A stretch of DNA of 64,000 nucleotides from Rossellomorea aquimaris TF-12 (GTDB taxonomy: Bacteria; Bacillota; Bacilli; Bacillales; Bacillaceae_B): assembly GCF_001648555.1 (NCBI RefSeq), contig NZ_LQXM01000029.1, forward strand, positions 434,001-498,000, in the 5' to 3' direction. Shown one piece after another: positions 1 to 8,200 of this stretch. Numbering within the stretch: the stretch's first letter is position 1; each line of letters begins with the position of its first letter. A program made the position numbers and the translations under genes. The notes beneath the pieces are model-generated. The model had not been told where the DNA came from and searched no databases. It saw nothing but the letters and a program-made list of their open reading frames with translations.

Positions 1-2583
1 TTCTAACTCTTTTATCCCCTGATTAATATCTGTTACCTTTTTATAAATTAGTTTGTTTTCCTTTGTATTAACAACATTACTATTTAGACGATCGTTTGCA
101 ATTTGAAGTTCTTCAGTTATCGTTTTAATTCTTTCTTCTATTGTTGATAATTGTGGGTGTTCTTTATTTTCTAAAACCTTTTGAATATCTAGTAAGCGAT
201 CTGAAACAGAACGTAGATCCTCACCGTATTTCTTTACTTTGTCTTGGAGGATAGTTATCTCTGATTCTGTTTTTTTAGCTCGTTGAAAGGCTTTATAATC
301 AGGAAACCCTTGTTCAGTGAGAAGGGATAAAAAGGCTTCTCTTTCCTCTTTCATTTCCTTCGTCACTTGTTCCATTAGATGTTTTTTATCTTTCACTTGA
401 GATTCTTTTACACTATAAAGATTTTCAAGTTCATAATACTGTGTTTGTGCTCGTTCAAAAGCAGCTTTTAGATCTTCATGAGTTTGTTTTGTTTCTCTTA
501 ATTCTTTTGTAAAATGATCCTTTGATCTAAGCTCTTTTGGTATGGCTTCTTTCACTTTATCTAATGTGGTATTTTTCGTTAAAAATTGGGTATGGAGTTC
601 TTGAAGCTTCTGACTATTTGTTTCACGTAATCGTTCTAATTCTTCAAGCTTTTCACGTCCTTTTTTCACTTCCTCCTTCATTACATTTATTTCTTCCATC
701 GCTTTTCTCATTTCAGCAATCTCAGAATGCAAAGATTGAATGGATTGTTTGAAGTTTTGAATAGTTTCATCTATATTTTCTACCATAAAGTCTTGATGAA
801 TGTCTTTAATTTTAATAACTGTATCTTCAATCTGCGCTTCAATTCCCTGAATCTTCGTTTCCTCTTGAGCCAGGGAAACATTCACCTGTTTTTCTTCATG
901 ATCTAGTTTTTGTTGTTCTTCTTTTGCCGCATTCAGATCTTCCTCAGAAGGCACCGAAGCCACCTGGTCAGCTGGATGAGGATGATGTTTTGATCCGCAT
1001 ACAGGACATGGTTGTTCATTATGAAGTCCTGTTGCTAATATGGCTGCTTGTGCAGAATGCCACTTACCTTCAAGGTACGTTACTGTTTCAGCTGCGTCTT
1101 CAGATTTCTTTTCCAGAACTGCCTGCTGTTTTTGTAGAGATTCGTATGTTTTTTGATAATCCTCACGTTTCACATTCATTTCTTGAATATGTTTCATTTG
1201 ATCAAGTATTATTTTTTTCTCTTGGACATCTTTTTCTAACTGGAAAAACTCTGTTTGACTTCTTTCTTCCTTTTCAATTCGCTTATCACGCTCTTTAATT
1301 CCTTCTTGTAGAAAGGTGATTTGTTCTGTTTGCTTGTTGGTTATCTCTTGTTGTTTTACATACTTTTCTTTGATTTCCTTTGTATCCTTCATTAAGGAAT
1401 CTAAGGAGTCTATTTCTTTTTCCATAGCTTCAAGCTGATTGATTTTTTTGGATACATTGTTTCGAATCGATTCTTTATTTTTTTCTTCATCAAGTAGCTC
1501 TTTAGCTTTATTCCATTTTTCATTTAAACTCATTTTATCTTTCATAAGTCTATCTAAGTCAACCTTTAAGCCATTCAACTTATTATTTAGCTTATGACAG
1601 TATTCATCTTGCTGAACTAACAAGGAAGCTCTTTGAGCTAATTGTATTTCTTGACTGATTGTATCCATTTCAGGCTTGATCATTTCTAACCTCTGTTTTT
1701 CGACGGTTAGTTTTTCTTTGAGCTGAAATTGTTCCACTAAGTTTTTAGCTTGGACCAGCTGCTGTTGAAGATCATCCCTATTATGTTGAATGCTTTGATA
1801 GTGTCTTTCCATTTCTTTACCAGCAATCTCCATTTTCTCAATATGAGAAGGAAGAATGTGAAGAATTTGTTTGTCATTAAGTGGATTTTCTAGTAATAAT
1901 GATTTCAGTTCCTCATTATCTTCAAAATGAATTCTAAGCAATTCTCTTGTGCGTTCTTCAACAGATAATTCCACATTCTGCTTCAAGTTATCCGCTTCTG
2001 TCTTTAATTTTTCTTGAATCACTTTGTACAACTCTGTATGAAAGAGACGTTGTAAAATAACTTCTTTATCTTTACTCTCAGAGATTAAGAGTTTACGGAA
2101 TTCACCTTGGGGAATCATGAGAATTTGCCTAAATTGGTTGGCATCTAATTGAATCAAACTTTTAACCTTCTCATCTACATCTCTAACATTGGCAGCAAGT
2201 ATCTGTTCTTCTCCATTTTCGTTTATTATATAAAGTTCTGATCTGGCATTGATGGTAGTAAAACCTTCTCCTCTTGATTTTTTCTTATCTTGTTGAGGAG
2301 AGCGCCAAATCCGATACGTTTTACCACGCAAGCTGAAGGTAAGTTCAACTTCAGTAACGTCATCCTCATTAGCGAATTGACTTCTTAATTCACTTGGACT
2401 TCGATCTTCCCCACTGGCTTTTCCATAAATTCCGTATGATATTCCATCAAAGATGGTCGTCTTCCCAGATCCGGTTTTTCCTGATATAACAAACATCGTC
2501 CTGTTCCCTAAAGAACGAAAATCTATTTCTTCTCTTTCTGCGTATGGGCCAAAAGCTTGCATCACTAATTTAAGGGGCTTCAT
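1..2583 (-). CDS. sbcC: Exonuclease SbcCD, subunit SbcC (partial, runs off left edge)
   Basis: Rad50-like ATPase subunit of the SbcCD nuclease, which opens hairpins and blocked ends during DNA repair. The first 861 codons are visible and open. The N-terminus (MKPLKLVMQAFGPYAE) is followed by Walker A GKTGSGKTT at residues 35-43, then long coiled coil. The zinc hook CPVCG (bases 994-1008, residues 526-530) with a following HHP sits where the coil turns. The second coil, the signature motif and Walker B lie outside the window. The start ATG overlaps the sbcD stop in an ATGA, so the two genes are translationally coupled. Confidence 0.96.
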   Translation of the reverse strand, partial: MKPLKLVMQAFGPYAEREEIDFRSLGNRTMFVISGKTGSGKTTIFDGISYGIYGKASGEDRSPSELRSQFANEDDVTEVELTFSLRGKTYRIWRSPQQDKKKSRGEGFTTINARSELYIINENGEEQILAANVRDVDEKVKSLIQLDANQFRQILMIPQGEFRKLLISESKDKEVILQRLFHTELYKVIQEKLKTEADNLKQNVELSVEERTRELLRIHFEDNEELKSLLLENPLNDKQILHILPSHIEKMEIAGKEMERHYQSIQHNRDDLQQQLVQAKNLVEQFQLKEKLTVEKQRLEMIKPEMDTISQEIQLAQRASLLVQQDEYCHKLNNKLNGLKVDLDRLMKDKMSLNEKWNKAKELLDEEKNKESIRNNVSKKINQLEAMEKEIDSLDSLMKDTKEIKEKYVKQQEITNKQTEQITFLQEGIKERDKRIEKEERSQTEFFQLEKDVQEKKIILDQMKHIQEMNVKREDYQKTYESLQKQQAVLEKKSEDAAETVTYLEGKWHSAQAAILATGLHNEQPCPVCGSKHHPHPADQVASVPSEEDLNAAKEEQQKLDHEEKQVNVSLAQEETKIQGIEAQIEDTVIKIKDIHQDFMVENIDETIQNFKQSIQSLHSEIAEMRKAMEEINVMKEEVKKGREKLEELERLRETNSQKLQELHTQFLTKNTTLDKVKEAIPKELRSKDHFTKELRETKQTHEDLKAAFERAQTQYYELENLYSVKESQVKDKKHLMEQVTKEMKEEREAFLSLLTEQGFPDYKAFQRAKKTESEITILQDKVKKYGEDLRSVSDRLLDIQKVLENKEHPQLSTIEERIKTITEELQIANDRLNSNVVNTKENKLIYKKVTDINQGIKELE

Positions 2584-3725
2584 ACCTCTTCAACCTCCTT
2601 CCTTGCTTCTTCAATTACATTTTGAAGAACTGCTTCTTTGTCCCTGGTAAATTCTCCTGTTGTCATATCAGAATAAAACTCTTTAAATAAATCTAATTCT
2701 GATCTTTTTTTGTCCTCAATTATGCGAAACATATTTTTCTTTTTTGCATCTGTCTTATCAATTTGCCGTTCTAGATGTAGTACATTCGGATAGACTTGGC
2801 GTAATTTATTAATGGGATCTATAAGTGTCCCTTCATCATGTAACGTGATTTTAAGATAGTCATCTACTTTCTGAGTTTGGTAGAAACCTGGATCGAGTAA
2901 TTCTTCCATATATCCTTGAAGTTCTCTCATATCCTGTTTTGGTTGAAGTACTTCCTCTCGTAAAGTGAATGACCCGTCCTTTTCCATGTCAATGATGGTG
3001 ACTGATTTTCTTTGATTCGATTCAGAGAAAGAGTATTTTAACAGTGAGCCTGAATAGCGTATCGTCTCATGTTTAATAGCATCAGGGCTATGAAGATGCC
3101 CTAGAGCTGTGTAATGAAACGGGTCGAATAGATCTGCACCTACGCAGCCTGATCCCCCAACAGATAAAGTTCTCTCAGAATCGGTTGTCTTTCCTCCCAA
3201 AACAAAGGCATGTCCAACAAATACATGTGGCTCATTTGGTATCATATGTGATTTCATTTGATCCACAATCCCTTTCATAGCATCATGGTGAGAGTGGATA
3301 GAATCATCTTGTAAAATTTGTCTTACATTCCCAGGCTCAGCATAAGGAGCACAGTGAAAATGAACCCCCTTGATGGTTACCGGGGTAAAATCAGATGTTA
3401 ATTTTCCTTTTAAATAAAACTGACTATGTTTGTACCAAGAGGAACCAAAGGATAAACGTTCTGCACTATCATGATTTCCAGAAACAGCAACTATTGGGAT
3501 GTTTAACTCTACATTAATTCGGAATAATATTTCATCTAATAGCTCCACAGCTTCTGTCGGTGGAACAGAACGGTCATACAAATCACCTGCAATCACAACT
3601 GCATCAGGCTTCTCTTTTTCTACAAGGTCAACGAATTGCTCTAATATGTATCTTTGTTCTTCCGTCATATAAATACCATGAACTAATTTACCTAAATGCC
3701 AATCAGCTGTATGAATAAATTTCAT
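2580..3725 (-). CDS. sbcD: Exonuclease SbcCD, subunit SbcD
   Basis: Mre11-like metallophosphoesterase partner of SbcC. The 381-residue protein opens with MKFIHTADWHLGK, giving metal ligands D8 and H10, followed by GD at 47-48, GNHD at 83-86, GHAF and GHLH. An in-frame ATG lies 12 codons upstream, but the chosen start at 3725 follows a good GGAGAGGAG ribosome site and begins exactly where the family begins. A TATAAT-like -10 lies upstream near 3762-3767 with only a weak -35. It is the first gene of an sbcD-sbcC operon. Confidence 0.95.
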   Translation of the reverse strand: MKFIHTADWHLGKLVHGIYMTEEQRYILEQFVDLVEKEKPDAVVIAGDLYDRSVPPTEAVELLDEILFRINVELNIPIVAVSGNHDSAERLSFGSSWYKHSQFYLKGKLTSDFTPVTIKGVHFHCAPYAEPGNVRQILQDDSIHSHHDAMKGIVDQMKSHMIPNEPHVFVGHAFVLGGKTTDSERTLSVGGSGCVGADLFDPFHYTALGHLHSPDAIKHETIRYSGSLLKYSFSESNQRKSVTIIDMEKDGSFTLREEVLQPKQDMRELQGYMEELLDPGFYQTQKVDDYLKITLHDEGTLIDPINKLRQVYPNVLHLERQIDKTDAKKKNMFRIIEDKKRSELDLFKEFYSDMTTGEFTRDKEAVLQNVIEEARKEVEEV

Positions 3726-3897
3726 GTTAAATACTCCTCTCCGATCCATCTTATTCTTCAAATTATATCAAACTATGAAGTTTTTCGTGAAAGGAATTGT
3801 TCCCATGGAAATTCTCTGTTTTTATATATTCTCATTCTTTAATTGACTCATTAGGCATATTACAAACAAAACTTTCGTTCAACAAAGTGCATTCAAT

Positions 3898-3928
3898 AAG
3901 AGGAGGCCATGTACATTGGCCTCCTCTT
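3898..3928. terminator. Hairpin at the 3' end of the yvrJ trio
   Basis: GAGGAGGCCA (3900-3909) pairs perfectly with TGGCCTCCTC (3917-3926). It lies 2 bases past the stop of the YvrJ gene. The downstream run on the minus strand is short (TTATT), so termination may be moderate. Confidence 0.6.
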
Positions 3929-3930
3929 CC

Positions 3931-4068
3931 TTATCCTTTCATCTTCTCTGGAAGGGTTTGAATAGACGTAACGACTGCATCTAACTTTGTCTCAATTCGA
4001 TAAAGTAAATACATTGTTACGATAATTGGAAACCCTACCTCTGACACAAACGGAATAATGGCTTCCAA
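3931..4068 (-). CDS. YvrJ family small membrane protein
   Basis: A 45-residue protein. The TTG start is placed by the AGGAGG a few bases upstream (complement of 4074-4081). It reads MEAIIPFVSEVGFPIIVTMY, then a basic/acidic tail LLYRIETKLDAVV. This is the YvrJ pattern: a single hydrophobic segment with the GFPI motif followed by a YRIETKLD helix. Function is unknown. It is the third gene after DUF1659 and DUF2922 genes, separated by short gaps, so probably one transcript. The non-ATG start and length make it easy to miss. Confidence 0.75.
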   Translation of the reverse strand: MEAIIPFVSEVGFPIIVTMYLLYRIETKLDAVVTSIQTLPEKMKG

Positions 4069-4147
4069 ACTTTTTCCTCCTTTATGTTCTGTCTTATAAG
4101 AAAAGCTGGAACGAAGGGGCTGCCCTTGTTGTTCCAGCTACTTCTCC

Positions 4148-4369
4148 TTAATCTGCAATCACATAATCCGTTACATTTCGTTCTAGAAGTCTTGCTCCTT
4201 TCACAGTTATGAACCTGCCTTTTGAGCTTTGAAAAACATTAGATGAGATTATATTGGTCATAACACTTTTTACAGCAGCAGAGTCAATCGGTTCTTTAGG
4301 GTGATCTATAGAAACTGTTGCAACTTTTCCCGTTTCCGTTGAGAATTGTAATTCTAGTGTTTTAGTCAT
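4148..4369 (-). CDS. DUF2922 family protein
   Basis: A 73-residue soluble protein of unknown function. The pattern LELQFSTETGKVATVSIDHPKEPID, read in parts, and the C-terminal GARLLERNVTDYVI fit the DUF2922 family. No signal peptide or membrane segment is visible. It sits between a DUF1659 gene (33-base gap upstream) and the YvrJ gene. The same trio recurs in Bacillaceae, as I recall from family knowledge, which suggests a shared unknown role. Confidence 0.8.
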   Translation of the reverse strand: MTKTLELQFSTETGKVATVSIDHPKEPIDSAAVKSVMTNIISSNVFQSSKGRFITVKGARLLERNVTDYVIAD

Positions 4370-4402
4370 GATTTCACCCCCTTCTTCATCAAATTAAGAA
4401 GT

Positions 4403-4621
4403 TTATGCGTTGATATCGTAAACTTCGTTTTTCTCTATGTCATAGAGAGGTTTAGATGATAGACTGGCAATCTCTTCACACGATTGAAGAATTTCATTCG
4501 GAGTAGCTAACATATTAATGTAGCTATACGTTTTATATTCAAATTGGGGATTACCTTCAAGATCTACTCCGTTTTCAAACACTAGTCTAATTTTTAAGTC
4601 CTTTAAATCTGCAGTCGCCAT
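4403..4621 (-). CDS. DUF1659 family protein
   Basis: A 72-residue protein of unknown function with the DUF1659 pattern: LKIRLVFENGVDLEGNP, then KTYSYI and a C-terminal helix rich in acidic residues. The start is supported by AGGAGGTGAAAGGAA before the ATG. It is the first gene of the DUF1659-DUF2922-YvrJ set. No catalytic motif is visible. Confidence 0.8.
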   Translation of the reverse strand: MATADLKDLKIRLVFENGVDLEGNPQFEYKTYSYINMLATPNEILQSCEEIASLSSKPLYDIEKNEVYDINA

Positions 4622-4946
4622 TTCCTTTCACCTCCTTTCACCTTTTATATAGGTGCAGTTGGAGGTAAAGGACACCTTACTGAAATAATAATGTAAGGTT
4701 TTTTTCGCAAAAATTGTTGTGGCTAAATATAAAGAGCTTGTAATTTGTGAACCACCGTTAAGGATTATTGCACAACTATTTTCCACGCGAGCTGAAAAAA
4801 TTGCCCCACAAAACAACTATATGCGTAGAATTAGTAAAACAAAAAGACGAATCCTTTAGTATTGTAAGGATTCGTCTTTTTCGTATATATGAAACATCGA
4901 GCACTATATTTTTTTAAATTCAAGATACTGAGGCTAGCTTTACCAG
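4622..4946. other. Intergenic, no confident gene
   Basis: It holds the upstream region of the DUF1659 gene and the terminator at 4841-4881. A plus-strand reading frame from GTG 4719 to TAG 4859 (46 codons, basic product) has no ribosome site at a sensible distance. A minus-strand frame at 4628-4816 also lacks support. Neither is called. Confidence 0.5.
4841..4881. terminator. Terminator of the lipoprotein gene, possibly bidirectional
   Basis: AAAAAGACGAATCCTT pairs perfectly with AAGGATTCGTCTTTTT across a short loop. The U-run is good on the minus strand, 66 bases past the lipoprotein stop, and fair on the plus strand. Confidence 0.85.
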
Positions 4947-5471
4947 TTATCCGTTAAGATCGCTGATCAGGCTTGAGCTTACTAATCCTGCTTCTTCTAG
5001 AAGGGTTTTGATTTGGTTTTCAGCGTCGTTTAATTTTTCATCAGCTGAAGTTAAATCTGCTTTTCCTTCTTTTTTAAGCTCTTCAGCTTTCATTGAGTAA
5101 GATTCAGTTAAAGTTGACTTAAATTCTTCCACTTTTTCCTTATGATCGCCAAGTCCTTCAGGGACCTCAAGGTTTTCTACTGCCTTTGCACTCTCTGAAG
5201 CTGATGCAGCAGCTGCTTCCTTCAGTTTAGTCAAATCGTCACCTGTTGGAGGCTCTTCAGCACCCATTGCTTCTTCATATCCATTTAAATCAATATCAAC
5301 ACCATTTACGGTTGTAGTTAAATTTAGATAAAACTCCATTAAATCTCCAGCAACATTGGTATTTTCTTCAGTTGCCTTACTTGACTCTTCTTTATTTCCT
5401 TCAGAACCTGAATCAGAACACCCTACTAATGCTAAAGATAAACCTAATCCTAAGAACCATAATTTTTTCAT
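4947..5471 (-). CDS. Small lipoprotein of unknown function
   Basis: A 174-residue secreted lipoprotein. The signal MKKLWFLGLGLSLALVGC ends in lipobox LVGC, with the lipidated Cys at residue 18. A low-complexity Ser/Glu/Lys linker follows, then Glu/Lys/Ala-rich helices with repeated EELKKEGKADL-like segments. There are no catalytic motifs. It stands alone between its own terminator and a 317-base gap shared with the tRNA gene. I do not recognise the family; an extracellular or cell-wall helical protein is the most that can be said. Confidence 0.85.
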   Translation of the reverse strand: MKKLWFLGLGLSLALVGCSDSGSEGNKEESSKATEENTNVAGDLMEFYLNLTTTVNGVDIDLNGYEEAMGAEEPPTGDDLTKLKEAAAASASESAKAVENLEVPEGLGDHKEKVEEFKSTLTESYSMKAEELKKEGKADLTSADEKLNDAENQIKTLLEEAGLVSSSLISDLNG

Positions 5472-5740
5472 ACTTGATTTCCCCCTATGTCTGTATCAAA
5501 ATGTTCAATATTTAAAGGTATAGCTACAGTCTAAGAAATCGCTTTCTTCAACCGATACTAACCAGCAAAAAGTATCATATCATGGGGATAAAGGCTTGGT
5601 AAAGAAGTATTTTCTACTTTCACTAAAGTTTAAATGTTACAAATATTTGAAATAAATTGTATTTTTTTGAAGTTCTCTATTACGATATACAGTTCTTAAT
5701 ATATAAGCCCGTCTATTAAATCACTATTTAAACAAAAACG

Positions 5741-5769
5741 TTGAATAACTCTATATCACATGTTATAAA
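5741..5769 (+). promoter_or_regulatory. Sigma-A promoter of the tRNA gene
   Basis: TTGAAT (5741-5746), 17-base spacer, TATAAA (5764-5769). The tRNA begins 20 bases further on. The rest of the gap 5472-5740 shows nothing recognisable. Confidence 0.65.
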
Positions 5770-5788
5770 TTAGATAGCATTCATTTAC

Positions 5789-5885
5789 GGGGCTGATTGT
5801 TTAGCTGGTGCTTGCCTAGGTCTTCAAAACCTCTTGGGAGGCGCGTGCCGTCTCCGCTGGGTTCGATTCCCAGGCAGTCCCGCCA
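5789..5885 (+). tRNA. selC: tRNA with UCA anticodon, selenocysteine type (selC-like)
   Basis: A 97-base tRNA with encoded CCA (5883-5885) and discriminator G. The anticodon arm AGGT-CTTCAAA-ACCT puts TCA at 5824-5826, which reads UGA. The T arm is CTGGG-TTCGATT-CCCAG. Eight bases, not seven, separate the T stem from the discriminator, as in the 8/5 acceptor-T stack of bacterial tRNA-Sec. The long variable arm (GGGAGGC/GCCGTCTC, 4-base loop, one bulge) resembles that of E. coli selC. Irregularities: the eighth acceptor pair is A-G, and the D arm has only AGC/GCT as clean pairing around a TGGT loop. It could be a working tRNA-Sec, an unusual UCA-type tRNA, or a decaying copy. No selA, selB or selD is in the window. 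Confidence 0.75.
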
Positions 5886-5919
5886 CTTTGAGATTTTAAT
5901 AATAAAATGATCATACTTA

Positions 5920-5959
5920 AAACCCCCTTCTGGGATACATCCAAGAAGGGGGTTTTTTT
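5920..5959. terminator. Shared terminator of the tRNA gene and the kinase gene
   Basis: AACCCCCTTC pairs with GAAGGGGGTT and is followed by a T-run on the plus strand. It lies 34 bases after the tRNA and its last bases overlap the kinase stop codon. The complementary A-rich left side lets it act on the minus strand too. Confidence 0.85.
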
Positions 5960-7283
5960 ATTGATTATGAACGTATTCACGTTTTTTTCGTTCGATCCCT
6001 TGAGCAGCATCAAAATGGATATGAAAGCTAGTTCCTTCTCCTTGTTCACTTTGAACTCTTATGTCAGCTGAATGATCTCGAAGGATACGTAAGCATATGG
6101 TCAAACCAAGTCCGGTTCCTTTTGTTTTTGTCGTGAAGAAAGGCTCTCCTAGCTTCTCAAGAACTTCCTTCTTCATGCCTATTCCTTCATCTTTAAATGT
6201 AACTTCCACTTTATTATCCTGGTTTAAGGTAGCTTTAATCGTAATATTTCCTCCATGAGGCATGGCTTCAATGGCATTTTTAATGATGTTAATAAACACT
6301 TGCTTTAATTGATTCTCATCCCCTCGAATGTACAATTCTTTCTTTTGAAAATGAGTTTGTATATCTATGTTATAAAGAATGGCGTTGGTGTTTAATAATT
6401 TTGAAACGTGATCAAGGGTCTCAACAATATTTATTCTCTTGTATGTAACGGATTGCGGCTTGGCCAATATTAACAATTCACTAAGTACCAGTTCGATTCT
6501 CTTAATTTCTGAGAACACAATTTCTAAGTAGTCCTTTGTTTTTTCGTCTGCTTCATCTCTCATTAATTGCAGGAAGCCATTTATTGAAGTAAGCGGGTTT
6601 CTTACCTCGTGGGCAATTCCTGCTGCTAATTGACCAGCTACAGATAATTTTTGAGATTCGATAGCCAACGTTTCATTCATTTCCATGAGCTCTTCTTCAT
6701 TATGTACTCTCTCAGTAATATCAGATATGGTTCCAACCGTGCCGATTAACATTCCTGCACTATTGTAATTAAGCTTGATATTGACTTCTCCCCATCGATA
6801 TTGGCCATCCCTCTTTTGATAGGAAATATCAATTTTCATTTTTTCTCTTTTCTTATCAATACTACTTCGCAGTAAACGTTGAATTTCATGACGTTCATTT
6901 AATGAGATAAAATGGAGTGCCGTTTTATTTAGACTCTCATTCACTGTATAGCCAGTATAATCCTCCCATGACTTATTTAAAAATTGGAATTCTCCCACTG
7001 AATTGGTGTGGAACACTACTTCATCAATGCTTTGAAGCACATGCTGCATTTCTTCATTTAGAAGATTCACTTTTTCCTCGCTCTTTCGAAAAGCATTTAA
7101 CATTTCATCGCTACGGTCATAATATTTCCCCATATAATATCCTATAAAAAGAATCATCAATGTGAAAACTAAATCTACTTTAATATGAATTGGATAATCT
7201 AAAACGAAATAATAGATAAAATCCCAAGTTATCACGATTAATAGACATATTAATACGGAAATAATTCTACCCCTAAATTTCAT
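5958..7283 (-). CDS. Membrane PAS-domain sensor histidine kinase (sporulation-kinase type)
   Basis: A 441-residue kinase. Two N-terminal membrane segments (about residues 8-28 and 37-55) are joined by a very short extracytoplasmic loop. A PAS/PAC domain (about 80-190) follows, then HisKA with phospho-acceptor His225 in AAGIAHEVRNPL. The HATPase domain has N box NAIEAM, G1 DEGIGM and G2 GTGLGL. The architecture matches B. subtilis KinD/KinE-type kinases feeding the Spo0A phosphorelay. No response regulator is adjacent, which fits an orphan phosphorelay kinase. The start is the ATG after GGGGG; a TTG one codon earlier is possible. Confidence 0.9.
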   Translation of the reverse strand: MKFRGRIISVLICLLIVITWDFIYYFVLDYPIHIKVDLVFTLMILFIGYYMGKYYDRSDEMLNAFRKSEEKVNLLNEEMQHVLQSIDEVVFHTNSVGEFQFLNKSWEDYTGYTVNESLNKTALHFISLNERHEIQRLLRSSIDKKREKMKIDISYQKRDGQYRWGEVNIKLNYNSAGMLIGTVGTISDITERVHNEEELMEMNETLAIESQKLSVAGQLAAGIAHEVRNPLTSINGFLQLMRDEADEKTKDYLEIVFSEIKRIELVLSELLILAKPQSVTYKRINIVETLDHVSKLLNTNAILYNIDIQTHFQKKELYIRGDENQLKQVFINIIKNAIEAMPHGGNITIKATLNQDNKVEVTFKDEGIGMKKEVLEKLGEPFFTTKTKGTGLGLTICLRILRDHSADIRVQSEQGEGTSFHIHFDAAQGIERKKREYVHNQ

Positions 7284-7424
7284 CAATTGAATCCCCCTAA
7301 ATCCACAATGCGAAAAAGTAATGATTTTATCGAAACTGAAAGAATATTCACGTTATTTGTAATATAAGTATATCATTTCTTATTGAGAACAGTATAGACT
7401 TCAATTGTATTTTATACGATATTC

Positions 7425-7453
7425 TTGTCACATCCTCTTACCTTGTCTATAAT
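7425..7453 (+). promoter_or_regulatory. Sigma-A promoter of the yneK-like gene
   Basis: TTGTCA (7425-7430), 17-base spacer, TATAAT (7448-7453), about 40 bases before the start codon at 7494. Confidence 0.7.
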
Positions 7454-7493
7454 GAATACGAAACATTCCCTTTTGAAAAATTGAGGTGAAAGC

Positions 7494-7919
7494 ATGCTTG
7501 AAGGTTGGTTTTTATATTTTATTATGTTTTGGGTTGTATTCTTAGTGGTTTCCTTTGCCATCGGAGGATTTTTCATGTTTCGTAAATTCTTAAAAAGATT
7601 TCCGAAAGAAGATGGTAAATCAGATATGGATTGGGAAGAATTTTATGTAAACGAATCCATACATCTATGGAATGACGAAGAAAAGAAAATGCTCAATGAA
7701 TTGGTTACGCCTGTTCCTGAAATATTTAGAGATGTTGCAAAGCATAAAATTGCCGGAAAAATTGGTGAGATTGCGATAACTGAAAAAGCACCCAGAATTT
7801 CTGAAGAATTAGTAATCAGAGGGTATATCTTGGCAACACCGAAACGAGATCATAAGTTTCTAAGGAAAAAATTAGATGATATGCAAATAGATGTAAAACC
7901 TTATGAACACTTATTCTAA
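7494..7919 (+). CDS. yneK: DUF2621 family membrane protein (YneK-like)
   Basis: A 141-residue protein with one N-terminal membrane helix (FLYFIMFWVVFLVVSFAIGG, residues 7-26) and a soluble domain. That domain contains DMDWEEFYVNES, a short helix with KHKIAGKIGEIA, and a C-terminal GYILATPKRDH. The length and pattern agree with B. subtilis YneK, which sits in the same yne neighbourhood. Function is unknown. It has its own sigma-A promoter and is followed 26 bases later by a tiny membrane-protein gene. Confidence 0.8.
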   Translation: MLEGWFLYFIMFWVVFLVVSFAIGGFFMFRKFLKRFPKEDGKSDMDWEEFYVNESIHLWNDEEKKMLNELVTPVPEIFRDVAKHKIAGKIGEIAITEKAPRISEELVIRGYILATPKRDHKFLRKKLDDMQIDVKPYEHLF

Positions 7920-7945
7920 ATTTCACATGAGAGGGTGAAGTGTTT

Positions 7946-8044
7946 ATGGGATCCATCTTAATCATTCCAATCGTATTATATTTGATTTTTTTCCTAGGTG
8001 CAGCCTTTCTATTTTATAAATGGAAAAACGCTAAAAAAAGGTAA
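7946..8044 (+). CDS. Small membrane protein of 32 residues
   Basis: ATG at 7946 follows GAGAGGGTGA at a workable distance. The product MGSILIIPIVLYLIFFLGA continues to FLFYKWKNAKKR: one membrane helix and a basic tail, a typical inside-positive single-span peptide. The stop codon lies inside the left arm of the terminator at 8040-8066, so the gene closes the yneK transcript exactly. Function is unknown. Confidence 0.6.
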   Translation: MGSILIIPIVLYLIFFLGAAFLFYKWKNAKKR

Positions 8045-8066
8045 ACGATTTTCGTTTACCTTTTTT
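8040..8066 (+). terminator. Terminator after yneK and the small membrane gene
   Basis: GGTAAACG (8040-8047) pairs with CGTTTACC (8053-8060), followed by six T. Confidence 0.9.
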
Positions 8067-8200
8067 ATATTTCTTTTTATAATGTTGCTATATAAAAGAG
8101 AAGACCCTCTTTTTTGATTTTTTATTGAAGGAGATATTCCAATTCTTAAACTTTACCTTATCATCCATATCCAAAAGATTTCACCCTTAAAACCAATGGA

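Noticed and set aside
4628-4816. Minus-strand reading frame of 62 codons beginning MFCGAIFS
   Set aside because: No ribosome site, no recognisable domain, and it directly abuts the DUF1659 leader.
5816-6049. Minus-strand reading frame of 77 codons across the tRNA and terminator
   Set aside because: It is antisense to the tRNA gene and overlaps the kinase 3' end in another frame; no ribosome site.
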